In this document: positions 1-6,347 of the stretch, piece by piece
Layout of the letters: each line of letters starts with the position of its first letter
Position numbering within the stretch: the stretch's first letter is position 1
NCBI GenBank assembly: GCA_023430245.1
Contig: JAEZBA010000323.1
Span: 1 to 12,255, forward strand
Length of the DNA: 12,255 nt
Reading direction: 5' to 3'
Source of the DNA: Pseudomonadota bacterium
GTDB taxonomy: Bacteria; Pseudomonadota; Alphaproteobacteria; Rhizobiales; Xanthobacteraceae
Program-made: the position numbers and the translations under genes
Notes under the pieces: generated by a model
The model's database searches: none
Seen by the model: the letters and a program-made list of their open reading frames with translations, nothing else
Told to the model about the DNA's origin: nothing

Positions 1-75
1 GGCCCGCCCGATACCTGAACTTGCCCCGGTGACGATGGCGACCTTGCCGTCGAGTGCGTTGTGCGATGTATCCAT
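1..75 (-). CDS. Short-chain dehydrogenase/reductase (SDR), N-terminal fragment
   Basis: Only the first 25 codons are inside the window; the gene continues beyond base 1. The translated stretch ends with VAIVTGASSGIGRA, the beta1 strand and TGxxxGIG glycine-rich loop that binds NAD(P)(H) in classical SDR oxidoreductases. The ATG at 75 is supported by a strong GGAGG Shine-Dalgarno at 82-86 on the same strand. The protein is expected to be a cytoplasmic NAD(P)-dependent oxidoreductase. The substrate cannot be told, because the YxxxK active site and the C-terminal substrate loop are outside the window. It is divergent from the GNAT gene at 280. Two stem-loops lie just upstream of its ribosome binding site. 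Confidence 0.85.
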   Translation of the reverse strand, partial: MDTSHNALDGKVAIVTGASSGIGRA

Positions 76-85
76 TCCAATCCTC

Positions 86-105
86 CATCTCATGCGGTTG
101 AGATG
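86..105. other. Perfect 7-bp inverted repeat at the SDR ribosome binding site
   Basis: CATCTCA (86-92) and TGAGATG (99-105) are perfectly complementary, with a 6-nt loop. The repeat touches the GGAGG Shine-Dalgarno (82-86) of the minus-strand SDR gene. It could be a repressor operator, for example of TetR type, or an mRNA hairpin that affects ribosome access. The repeat is seen directly; the function is inferred. Confidence 0.4.
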
Positions 106-115
106 CAGGGACTGG

Positions 116-132
116 CGGGTGCTTGCCACCCG
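116..132. other. Perfect 6-bp inverted repeat upstream of the SDR gene
   Basis: CGGGTG (116-121) and CACCCG (127-132) form a perfect GC-rich stem with a 5-nt loop. It lies 10 bp from the neighbouring 86-105 repeat. Together the two could form two stem-loops in the 5' leader of the SDR mRNA. No T-run follows in either direction, so it is not a canonical terminator. Confidence 0.35.
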
Positions 133-229
133 AAAGCTGGCTGCGCAGGATGAATCATGTGATCGCCAAGATTTCCTTGAGCGATAGCCGACAAGGTCGA
201 AGACCCGCCTCTCGTTGGGATCTCTTTTA

Positions 230-254
230 GGAACTTCGGGTATTCCTGCCCGAT
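230..254 (+). promoter_or_regulatory. Candidate EcfG (general stress sigma factor) promoter
   Basis: GGAAC at 230-234 is followed after 16 nt by CGAT at 251-254. The alphaproteobacterial EcfG/PhyR-regulon consensus is GGAAC, 16-17 nt, CGTT, so the -35 matches fully and the -10 matches 3 of 4. Transcription would start near 262, giving a leader of about 18 nt to the ATG at 280. A single-site match could be chance. Confidence 0.3.
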
Positions 255-279
255 CGCTGGTTCAGGATCGGTCGAGACC

Positions 280-1728
280 ATGACATCGCCAATACATTCG
301 CGACACTGCGAACTGCGATTGACACTTGATCCAGCGCGTATCGACCTGGTGCGCGCGTTCATGCGCGAGGCGGCGCTCGCCGAGGGTGTGCCGCTATCCT
401 CTGCCAGTCTGATCGCCGATGACGGTGCGGAAGTCTGGCTGGCGCTGGCCGCCGGGGCGTCGGACAAAGATTACGTCCATATCGCGTTGTCGGTCTCCCG
501 CCACGACGTCAAGGCAAGTATCGCACTCTCCGGCCACTCCCGCTTCGCGAAGGTGGTGGCAGCGCTCGGCGGACGCCTGCGACCCGATGCCGGTATTTCG
601 TATCGCGAAGCCGGGATCGACGGCTGGGAGATCAGCCTGCATCGTAGCCTGAGTGGCTTCGCCGAAGCGCTCGCCTCGGCGCCGGAGCCGGCGGCCGCTC
701 CGGTTGCGGCGTCACCGGTCTCGACTTCACCGGTGCCCGGCGAGTTTCGCATCGACCTGCCGGCGCGAACCGATACGGCTGCGATCGCCCGCTGCTTCCT
801 CGCGGTCTATGGCCATCACTATGTCCACTCAGATGTGTTCTCGCCGCATCGCTACTGGTCGAAAGTCGAGAGTGGCGAACTGATCCCCGTTGTCGCGCGG
901 GGCAATGACGGCGAGGTGATCGGCCATCTCGCGCTGGAGCGTGAAGCCGGAGCGCTGGTGGCCGAACGTGGCGAGGCGGTAGTGCTGCCGGAATACCGGG
1001 GCCATCACCTGCTCGAACGCATGACCGAGCGCCTTTCCGATGAAGCGCCGAAACGCGGCCTGCACGGTATTTATGCGGAGCCGCTCACCATCCATACCTT
1101 TTCCCAGCGCAATGACGAGCGTGCGGGAATGCCGATCTGCGCGGTGCTGCTCGGCGCCAATCCGGAAAGCTTCCGGCCCAAGGACATTGCCTGCCCGACT
1201 GCCGGACAGCGCCAGAGCTATCTTCGCACCTTTCGCTTCGTGCAGCCGCCGGCTGCGCGGACGATCCAGGCGCCTGCGCCCTATCGCGAGATGCTTCTCA
1301 ATATCTACAAAAGCCTCGACGTTCCGGTGACGGTCGTCGAGGCGTCGGGCGCAGCTGCTCCGGACACGCGCACCGCCATCAAGGTCAACGATCGCGGCTA
1401 TGGCATGATCCAGTTCGAGCGGATCGGCCCTAACTGCCCCATCGAACTCGAGCAGGCGCTGCGCGACGTGCGGGCGCTCGGGGCGCGCTCGGTGCAGCTG
1501 TCCGCTCCGATTGCCGATCCGGGCCTTGCGGCACTCACCGAGGCGGCCCGCGGTCTCGGCTTCTTCTTCTGCGGCGTCGGCCCCGCCTTTGCGGACGGCG
1601 CGGACCTTTTCCTCCTGCAATGGCTCAGCGAGCCGCTGGATACCGGCAAGCTTCAGCTGTTCGCCGATCGGACAAAGGAGCTGGTGGCCTTCATCGATCG
1701 CGACCGAAGCGGTTCGTTGAAGGCGTAG
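280..1728 (+). CDS. GNAT-domain protein with unusual N-terminal (ATPase/anti-sigma-like) domain
   Basis: The 482-aa protein has at least three parts. Residues 8-125 form an alpha/beta domain whose pattern (LTLDPARIDLVRAFMREAA at the start) resembles RsbW/HATPase-type domains, but no clear Asn box or glycine-rich ATP lid is visible. Residues 131-153 are an Ala/Pro/Ser-rich linker. Residues 155-325 look like a GCN5-related N-acetyltransferase, with the acetyl-CoA-binding motif A at 234-252 (VVLPEYRGHHLLERMTERL; the R240-G241-H242-H243 loop follows the conserved strand). Residues 335-455 may be a second, degenerate GNAT-like module. Acetyltransferase activity is inferred; the acceptor is unknown. 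The start ATG has only a distant AGGA (263-266), so initiation may be weak. The gene is monocistronic by layout, divergent from the SDR gene, and converges on a GST gene with only 12 bp between stop codons. An EcfG-like promoter candidate lies upstream. It appears soluble, with no signal peptide or TM segment. Confidence 0.75.
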   Translation: MTSPIHSRHCELRLTLDPARIDLVRAFMREAALAEGVPLSSASLIADDGAEVWLALAAGASDKDYVHIALSVSRHDVKASIALSGHSRFAKVVAALGGRLRPDAGISYREAGIDGWEISLHRSLSGFAEALASAPEPAAAPVAASPVSTSPVPGEFRIDLPARTDTAAIARCFLAVYGHHYVHSDVFSPHRYWSKVESGELIPVVARGNDGEVIGHLALEREAGALVAERGEAVVLPEYRGHHLLERMTERLSDEAPKRGLHGIYAEPLTIHTFSQRNDERAGMPICAVLLGANPESFRPKDIACPTAGQRQSYLRTFRFVQPPAARTIQAPAPYREMLLNIYKSLDVPVTVVEASGAAAPDTRTAIKVNDRGYGMIQFERIGPNCPIELEQALRDVRALGARSVQLSAPIADPGLAALTEAARGLGFFFCGVGPAFADGADLFLLQWLSEPLDTGKLQLFADRTKELVAFIDRDRSGSLKA

Positions 1729-1740
1729 GGGAGGTTCGCT

Positions 1741-2403
1741 CTACGCAGCGTCGTCCTGCGGAAACAACGCCAGATAGGGCTCCGCTTCCTTCAGCACGCG
1801 AGAAAACGAGGGCCGGCGCTTCAGTCGCTCGAGATAGTCGGTGGTCCGAGGGTGATGGGATTTCAACGGCATGATCTTGTCCGCGTAGAACAACGCGGGA
1901 GCCGCGGCGCAATCGGCCATGGTGAAATCATCTCCCATGGCCCAGGTCCTGCCGGCAATGTCGCGCTCGATCATGTCGAGTGTTGTGCGCAAGTGCGTCT
2001 TTGCCTGCTCGACGCCGTAAGGATCGCGATGACCTTCCGGTCGCAGGCGACCAAAGACGACCCGTTGCACGTTGAGGTTCACGTAGTTGTCGAACACGCG
2101 ATCCTTCACGTGCATCTCCGATGCAATATCGGCATCGCCCGGGAGCAGCCGTGTGGTGCCGGGAAAATGCCGGTCGAGATGCGCGATGATGACGCTGGTC
2201 TCCGGGATAATGCGGTTGCGCGCCTCGTCGCGCAGCACCGGAAATTTCCCGACCGGCCATATCTTCAGAAATTCTGCATGCTGGGTTTCGTCCATCAGAT
2301 CGACCATGTGCGGCGTGAACGGCGTGTCGTTCTCGTACAGCGCGATCAGAACCTTCATGCAGAATGACGATAGCGGGTGATAATAGAGCGTGAGGCCTGT
2401 CAT
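1741..2403 (-). CDS. Glutathione S-transferase family protein (last gene of the cluster)
   Basis: This 220-aa protein has the two-domain GST layout. Residues 1-80 are a thioredoxin-fold domain (LTLYYHPLSSFCMKV, with Ser12/Ser13 or Cys15 as candidate catalytic residues, then the cis-Pro segment KFPVL and the gamma-glutamyl-binding PETS at 67-70). Residues 95-215 are the helical domain with the N-capping motif GDDFTMADC (157-165). Such enzymes conjugate or reduce electrophiles with glutathione in the cytoplasm; the substrate is unknown. I chose the ATG at 2403, not an upstream one, because the GST fold starts there and AAGG lies about 10 nt upstream. Its ATG overlaps the stop of the membrane-protein gene as ATGA, so the two are probably translationally coupled. 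The stop lies 12 bp from that of the convergent GNAT gene, leaving no room for a separate terminator. Confidence 0.92.
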   Translation of the reverse strand: MTGLTLYYHPLSSFCMKVLIALYENDTPFTPHMVDLMDETQHAEFLKIWPVGKFPVLRDEARNRIIPETSVIIAHLDRHFPGTTRLLPGDADIASEMHVKDRVFDNYVNLNVQRVVFGRLRPEGHRDPYGVEQAKTHLRTTLDMIERDIAGRTWAMGDDFTMADCAAAPALFYADKIMPLKSHHPRTTDYLERLKRRPSFSRVLKEAEPYLALFPQDDAA

Positions 2404-2861
2404 CCCGTTTGCCTTTCGGTGTTGTGTTCTTGCTGTGTGGTCCGAGGCCCCTGGCCCAGATATCCGCCGAGTAAGGTCAGCGGCAGCGCGGTCAGGACCA
2501 GTGCGATCGGGTACCAGGCTGGACCCATATCCATGGAGATCGCGGCGTAAGCGCCGAGAGCGCTGAGAATGGTACCGATGCATCCAAGGACGAGAACGTG
2601 GCGCATCGGCGCGGCGGGCGCGAGCCGTGCCGTGACATAGCCGCCGATGACCGCGTAGACGCTGCGATAGAACAACGCAAGCAGGTTGTCCTCGATGTTG
2701 CGCATCGGTTCGTCCCAGGGTGGGTAGACATCCAGCATGTGAAGAACCTGATCTGTCGCGAGCGACAGGACCGCGACAGACAGGAAACCCGCAGCAATTG
2801 CCCCCGTGCTGCGCAACAGCCGGCGTGGCGGCGGGGCTTCTTGAATGACGCGGTCTGACAT
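2400..2861 (-). CDS. Small four-TM integral membrane protein of unknown function
   Basis: The 153-aa protein has a basic N-terminus (PPRRLLR), then four predicted membrane segments at about 18-40, 60-81, 86-109 and 114-136, and a short polar Gln/Arg-rich tail. The loop between TM1 and TM2 (residues 41-59, DVYPPWDEPMRNIEDN) is acidic and is probably periplasmic. I recognise no catalytic motif and no named family. The start at 2861 has a modest AGGG about 10 nt upstream. The gene lies 22 bp after the DUF1579 gene and overlaps the following GST gene by 4 bp (ATGA), so it belongs to the same transcription unit. With the anchored SRPBCC protein at 3445-3981 it forms the membrane part of an otherwise cytoplasmic cluster. 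Confidence 0.8.
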   Translation of the reverse strand: MSDRVIQEAPPPRRLLRSTGAIAAGFLSVAVLSLATDQVLHMLDVYPPWDEPMRNIEDNLLALFYRSVYAVIGGYVTARLAPAAPMRHVLVLGCIGTILSALGAYAAISMDMGPAWYPIALVLTALPLTLLGGYLGQGPRTTQQEHNTERQTG

Positions 2862-2883
2862 TGTGCGTGTCCCTATCCCAGCG

Positions 2884-3411
2884 CTATTTCTTGCGCCGGT
2901 AGTGCGCGGTCATGAACTTGTGCCATTGCCCGTCCGGGCCAAGCATCTGCGACGACAGGATCCAGTGGTCGTCGCTTTCGACCGTGACGATGTCCTGGTA
3001 CTTCGCCATGCCGCCATCGCCCGTCATGCTCGGGCCTTCGGCATCGAGCGTGAGTACCTTGCCGGCTGCGTCGAGCGAGCCTTCATAGAGCCACAGATGC
3101 GTCATCATCGACGCGGTGAAGGTGCCGACAAACTTACCCTTGGCAGGATCGAAACCGAGCGTGATGATGCTCCGCATGTCGCCGCCGCCGGGCATTTCAC
3201 CCCAGCCTTCATTGACGGTCAACAGGTCTCCCAGCGAGCGCGTGACGCAGTTACCGGTCGACTTCATAGCGGGCTGGTCGGGGCCCATCATGCATTCGCC
3301 TTCGAAGCTCCATTCGCCCACCATCCGCAGCAGCCAGCGATGCTCCTTGGTCGGCTCAGCCATCATCGGGCAATTGTCCTGATTGGTGTCGCTCTTCTCG
3401 GCAACGGACAT
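2884..3411 (-). CDS. DUF1579 family protein
   Basis: The 175-aa product matches what I know of DUF1579. The core begins at residue 24 (HRWLLRMVGEWSFEGEC) and continues with a repeated antiparallel beta pattern ending near residue 172. Characteristic pieces are the G-x-W-x-x-E opening, the GFDPAKGKFVGTF segment (86-98) and the THLWLYEGSLD segment (104-114). The family is lipocalin-like and has no established biochemical function; ligand binding is a guess. The N-terminal 16 residues are polar and not conserved-looking, and MM at 16-17 is an alternative start. The ATG at 3411 is preferred because it has the best Shine-Dalgarno in the cluster (AAGGAGGA, 6 nt spacing). No signal peptide is visible. 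The gene lies 33 bp after the anchored SRPBCC gene. Confidence 0.88.
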   Translation of the reverse strand: MSVAEKSDTNQDNCPMMAEPTKEHRWLLRMVGEWSFEGECMMGPDQPAMKSTGNCVTRSLGDLLTVNEGWGEMPGGGDMRSIITLGFDPAKGKFVGTFTASMMTHLWLYEGSLDAAGKVLTLDAEGPSMTGDGGMAKYQDIVTVESDDHWILSSQMLGPDGQWHKFMTAHYRRKK

Positions 3412-3444
3412 CGTCTTTCCTCCTTCTCTCTGCTGCGAAATGTG

Positions 3445-3981
3445 TCAGCGCTCGGCGAGCGCCTTGAGGTCTTTCAGGCCGCGCTCCATGTCGGCTCCGA
3501 GCATCCTGTCGAGATCCACGAATACGCACATGACTTTCGATATCAGCGGCATTGGTCCGTGCATCGCCCACGTCATATTCGTGGCTTTGCCTTGCGGCGC
3601 AAACGTGTATTCGACAATGTTGTTCGCGTTCATCGGGCGGGTCATTGCGAGATTGAGCGTGATGTTCGCAGGCGTCACCTCAGCCACCGTGAGCGAACCG
3701 GCACCGACGTCGCTGTTGCCGTCCCATTCGAGTTTTGCGCCCGGGCCACTCGCCGGACCGCTGAAGGTCTTTTTCATGGCGGGATCCTTCTTCTCGTAAG
3801 GCGACCACTCCGCGCCGCGTCGCAGATCGGAGAGAATGCCGACAAGCTTCTCCGGCGGCGCGTCGATGGTCGCGGTGCGCTGGACCCGGAAGGTGTCGGG
3901 CTGGGTGGCCACGGCATAGCCGACGACGCCAGCGACGCCCATGGCGAGGACCACGATCACGATGAGAAGGACTTTCAGCAT
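3445..3981 (-). CDS. SRPBCC (START/polyketide cyclase-like) protein with N-terminal membrane anchor
   Basis: The first 23 residues (MLKVLLIVIVVLAMGVAGVV and on) form a hydrophobic helix that should act as a signal anchor, placing the rest in the periplasm. Residues 30-175 fit the SRPBCC helix-grip fold: the opening strand FRVQRTATIDAPPEKLVGILSD, the W-S-P-Y segment at 59-62 (normally next to the ligand cavity), and a long C-terminal helix (DLDRMLGADMERGLKDLKAL). The fold binds hydrophobic small molecules; the ligand here is unknown. No lipobox is present. The gene starts 12 bp after the stop of the preceding SRPBCC gene and has a poor Shine-Dalgarno, so it may depend on translation of the gene before it. 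It is one of three SRPBCC genes in the cluster and the only anchored one. Confidence 0.87.
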   Translation of the reverse strand: MLKVLLIVIVVLAMGVAGVVGYAVATQPDTFRVQRTATIDAPPEKLVGILSDLRRGAEWSPYEKKDPAMKKTFSGPASGPGAKLEWDGNSDVGAGSLTVAEVTPANITLNLAMTRPMNANNIVEYTFAPQGKATNMTWAMHGPMPLISKVMCVFVDLDRMLGADMERGLKDLKALAER

Positions 3982-3993
3982 TTCAGTATTCCG

Positions 3994-4506
3994 CTACTGG
4001 TTCGCGAGATGGGCGTCGAGCTTGTCGAAGATGCTGGCGAAGCTGACGTGGATCGAATCGAACATGCCGACAAACGTATCGATCTCGGCAGGCGTGGCAT
4101 TGATCGCGGTTGATCGGGCAGTCACGATCGTTGCGCCATCTTTCTCCGCAAAGGTCACCACATTGTGGAATTCGAGCGGGAACTTGCTTTCGAACTGAGG
4201 CAACGGTGCGCGGGTGAGGCTGCCGTTTTCGTCGGAGAAGCCGTTGACATATTCCAGTTGCTCTGGCGCACGGATCAGCCCGTAGATGAAGCGGCCATAG
4301 ATCGGCTGGCCGGGCTCGAATTCCATCGCATAATGGAACATGCCGCCCGGCCGGAAATCGAACTCCAGAACGCGGATTGCCGCGTCTCTCGGCCCCCACC
4401 ACTTCGCAAACTGATCGGCCTTGCTGTAGGCCTGCCACACCTGCGCGCGCGGCGCATTCACCAGGCGGGTGAAGACAAAGTCCTGTTCGAGCGCGGTCGC
4501 AGTCAT
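3994..4506 (-). CDS. SRPBCC/AHSA1 family protein
   Basis: The 170-aa soluble protein has the AHSA1 (activator of Hsp90 ATPase homologue C-terminal) type of START fold. The motifs are FTRLVNAPRAQVWQAYSKAD at 12-31, KWWGP at 35-39, DFRPGG at 50-55, and a C-terminal helix SIHVSFASIFDKLDAHL. Members bind hydrophobic ligands, and the bacterial ones are mostly uncharacterised. The insertion at 92-112 (DENGSLTRAPLPQFESKFP) is typical of the subgroup that also occurs beside PhnB-type proteins. The start at 4506 has GGAG about 12 nt upstream, longer than usual. It lies 52 bp after the PhnB-type gene and 12 bp before the anchored SRPBCC gene. Confidence 0.92.
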   Translation of the reverse strand: MTATALEQDFVFTRLVNAPRAQVWQAYSKADQFAKWWGPRDAAIRVLEFDFRPGGMFHYAMEFEPGQPIYGRFIYGLIRAPEQLEYVNGFSDENGSLTRAPLPQFESKFPLEFHNVVTFAEKDGATIVTARSTAINATPAEIDTFVGMFDSIHVSFASIFDKLDAHLANQ

Positions 4507-4558
4507 GCAGACATCATTCTCCGAGCGGATCGAAATGGCTTATGCATGGCATGCGACA

Positions 4559-4966
4559 TCATGCCGGGACGATAATCATCCAGTTCACGCCGAAGCGATC
4601 GACCAGCATTCCGAATGTCCTCGCGAAGAATGTCTTCGTGAGTGGCATCCGGATTGTCCCTTCCTCGGCGAGCGCGGCGAAGAAGCGTGCTGCTTCTGGC
4701 TCGTCCTTTGCAGTCACCGATAGGGTGAAACCCTCGAACTTTGGCGGCGTCGTGTCCATTCCGTCGGAGGCCATTGCCGCTGAGCCATTCACACTAAAAC
4801 TCGCGTGCATGATCTTATTGGCGTCCGCCGGGGTGCAGCCGGGCGGTGGCGTCTCCGGGTTGTCCTCGAAGCGCATCAGCATGTCGATCTTCGCATTGAG
4901 TGCCTTCGCATAGAAAGTCAGGGCCTCTTCGCAGCGTCCATTGAACATCAGATAGGGAGTCGGCAT
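4559..4966 (-). CDS. VOC superfamily protein, PhnB/YjdN type
   Basis: The 135-aa protein starts with YLMFNGRCEEALTFYAKALNAK (5-26) and ends with KTFFARTFGMLVDRFGVNWMI (111-131), both hallmarks of the PhnB/YjdN group of the vicinal oxygen chelate fold (once called 3-demethylubiquinone methyltransferase-like). His54 in KIMHASF and Glu/Asp residues of the second half are possible metal ligands. Despite the name, E. coli PhnB is not needed for phosphonate breakdown and its reaction is unknown. The start has a good GGAGAG Shine-Dalgarno. The gene is preceded by the longest gap in the cluster (102 bp), which contains a short hairpin. Confidence 0.92.
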   Translation of the reverse strand: MPTPYLMFNGRCEEALTFYAKALNAKIDMLMRFEDNPETPPPGCTPADANKIMHASFSVNGSAAMASDGMDTTPPKFEGFTLSVTAKDEPEAARFFAALAEEGTIRMPLTKTFFARTFGMLVDRFGVNWMIIVPA

Positions 4967-5048
4967 GGGTCTCTCCTCGAGTGGAACTCATGATCGGACA
5001 GTTGCGCGTTCCTCGGCGCAGGATGCGCGCATGTGATCAAGGGTGGAT

Positions 5049-5063
5049 GGCGGGTGACTCGCC
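5049..5063 (-). other. Short GC hairpin after the DUF1428 gene
   Basis: GGCGGGTGACTCGCC can fold into a 6-bp stem (one G-T pair on the plus strand) with a 3-nt loop, beginning 5 nt after the DUF1428 stop codon. No T-run follows on the minus strand, so it is not a standard intrinsic terminator. It could be a processing or 3'-end stabilising hairpin that divides the cluster's mRNA. Confidence 0.25.
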
Positions 5064-5068
5064 AGCGG

Positions 5069-5431
5069 TCAGAGGTCGACGAAACTCTTGAAGCCGCCCC
5101 AGATCATGCGCCTGGTGTCGAACGGCATCTTCTTCGGGTCGCTCATCATCTCGGCGAGGCGCTTGTCTTTCATCACCTTTTTCATGATGGAGTCGCGCTG
5201 CTTGCGCGATTTGTAGGTGATCCAGGAGAACACCACGACCTCACCCTTTTTCAGCTTTACAGCCTGCGGGAACGAGGTCCACTTGCCTGGCTTGACGTCG
5301 TCGGCGACGCATTCGTGATAGTCGATCGCGCCGTATTCCTTCCACACCTTGCCAGCGACCGTGGCGATGCGCTCATAGTCTTTCAGCTTCTTCTTCGGCA
5401 CCGGAATGATGAATCCGTCCACGTAAGGCAT
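5069..5431 (-). CDS. DUF1428 family protein
   Basis: The 120-aa protein is a clear DUF1428 member: MPYVDGFIIPVPKKKLKDYERIA at the start, VWKEYGAIDYHECVADD at 29-45, VVFSWITYKSR at 66-76, and the MPFDTRRMIWGGFKSFV ending. The fold is a dimeric alpha/beta ferredoxin-like barrel related to antibiotic-monooxygenase/NIPSNAP proteins. No reaction is established. The ATG at 5431 fits both the family start and an AGGAG Shine-Dalgarno; a longer reading frame upstream is rejected. Cys41 is the only cysteine. The gene sits 56 bp after the DUF899 gene. Confidence 0.93.
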   Translation of the reverse strand: MPYVDGFIIPVPKKKLKDYERIATVAGKVWKEYGAIDYHECVADDVKPGKWTSFPQAVKLKKGEVVVFSWITYKSRKQRDSIMKKVMKDKRLAEMMSDPKKMPFDTRRMIWGGFKSFVDL

Positions 5432-5487
5432 TTCACTCTCCTGCAAAAATTGGTGGCCCGGCTGCTTTCGCACAGCCGTTCGCGCGC

Positions 5488-6279
5488 TCAGTTGGAATGG
5501 CAGCAACCAGCGGCTTCGGCGGGCTCCCAACGCCCGACGGCATTCACACGTCCGGGCGCTCCGTAGCGGTCGTGATGGCGGACCCAGTCGGTCAGGTCGA
5601 AATTCGGCCCGTTCTCGTTGCGGCCTTTCGGCGTAAGATCGAGATACATGTAGGCGCCAAGCACTTCCTCAGCCCCGCGCCCAAAGGCCGAGTAGGTGTG
5701 GAAGATCGCGCCAGTCTCGTCCCTGCAGAACACGCTCAGGCCCGACAGGTCCTCCAGAGGAACCTCGGTTTCCTGAAAATTGTACTCGGCCTTGCCTGCG
5801 GCAACCTGCTCCGGCGTGAAGGATACGCCGAAGTCGTAATTGAAGTCCGAGCCGAAGGACGACACGAAGCGGAAGCGCCAGTTCATCCGTCGCTTCACCG
5901 CCTCGATCTCGGCCAGCGGCGCGCGCGCGACCGCAACATAGCTGACGTCATGGTGCTGGACATGCATCAGCACGCCGTCGATGTGATCGACTTCAAACGA
6001 GCAGCCGACACACGGGTCGGTCTGCCCCGGCGCCAGCATGAAATGCTTGACGATGAGCTGGCTGCGGCCGTCGAACAGATCAGCCAATGTTTCCTGGCCG
6101 TCCGGCGTGTCGAAAACATATGTCTTCTCGACCCTGACCCAGGGCAGGGCGCGCCGCTTCTCGCTAAGCCGATCGCGCAGCCGCGTCATCTCCTTCTCCT
6201 CGGCGAGCAGCGCTCTGCGCTCCTGAAGCCAATCTTGTCGCGAGACGATCCGGTGATCGGTCGTGTTCGAGTGGGGCAT
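5488..6279 (-). CDS. DUF899 thioredoxin-like family protein
   Basis: The 263-aa product has the DUF899 signature: RQDWLQERRALLAEEKE near 14-30, then RALPWVRVEKTYVFD (43-57), LADLFDGRSQLIVKHFM (65-81), a CxxC pair at Cys90/Cys93 in CVGCSFEVDHIDG, and GSDFNYDFGVSFT (143-155). It ends in VFHTYSAFGRG-like and YLDLTPKGR (212-220) segments. The fold is thioredoxin-like, and the CxxC suggests a redox or metal role, although family function is unproven. The last residues are GCCHSN, an adjacent Cys-Cys-His that could bind metal. The ATG at 6279 is chosen over an upstream in-frame one because it has AAGGAG at the right spacing and is the usual family start. It lies 68 bp after the VOC gene. Confidence 0.93.
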   Translation of the reverse strand: MPHSNTTDHRIVSRQDWLQERRALLAEEKEMTRLRDRLSEKRRALPWVRVEKTYVFDTPDGQETLADLFDGRSQLIVKHFMLAPGQTDPCVGCSFEVDHIDGVLMHVQHHDVSYVAVARAPLAEIEAVKRRMNWRFRFVSSFGSDFNYDFGVSFTPEQVAAGKAEYNFQETEVPLEDLSGLSVFCRDETGAIFHTYSAFGRGAEEVLGAYMYLDLTPKGRNENGPNFDLTDWVRHHDRYGAPGRVNAVGRWEPAEAAGCCHSN

Positions 6280-6347
6280 CGTGCTCTCCTTTCTCGCCGG
6301 ACGTTCGTGATCGTTCCAGCGGGCATGCTGGCGGCGGCGCAGTTCCC

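Noticed and set aside
829..1620. 263-codon minus-strand frame opposite the GNAT gene
   Set aside because: It is Arg/His-rich with no recognisable family and antisense to a frame with a GNAT motif A.
1729..1740. Bidirectional terminator between the GNAT gene and the GST gene
   Set aside because: The gap is only 12 bp, with no inverted repeat or T-run.
2404..2583. 60-codon upstream extension of the cluster-end GST
   Set aside because: It overlaps the membrane-protein gene in another frame, is Arg-rich, and the GST fold plus Shine-Dalgarno support the ATG at 2403.
2845..4113. 422-codon plus-strand open frame
   Set aside because: It is antisense to the DUF1579 gene and the anchored SRPBCC gene, both with clear family motifs, and runs into the 3' end of the AHSA1 gene. 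Its translation is His/Arg/Val-rich low-information sequence typical of the opposite strand of high-GC genes.
4985..5015. Minus-strand GGAAC as an EcfG promoter before the PhnB-type gene
   Set aside because: No CGTT-like -10 element lies 16-17 nt downstream, so the match does not extend beyond one box.
5049..5063. Intrinsic terminator after the DUF1428 gene
   Set aside because: The stem is short and no T-run follows on the minus strand. It is kept only as an unexplained hairpin.
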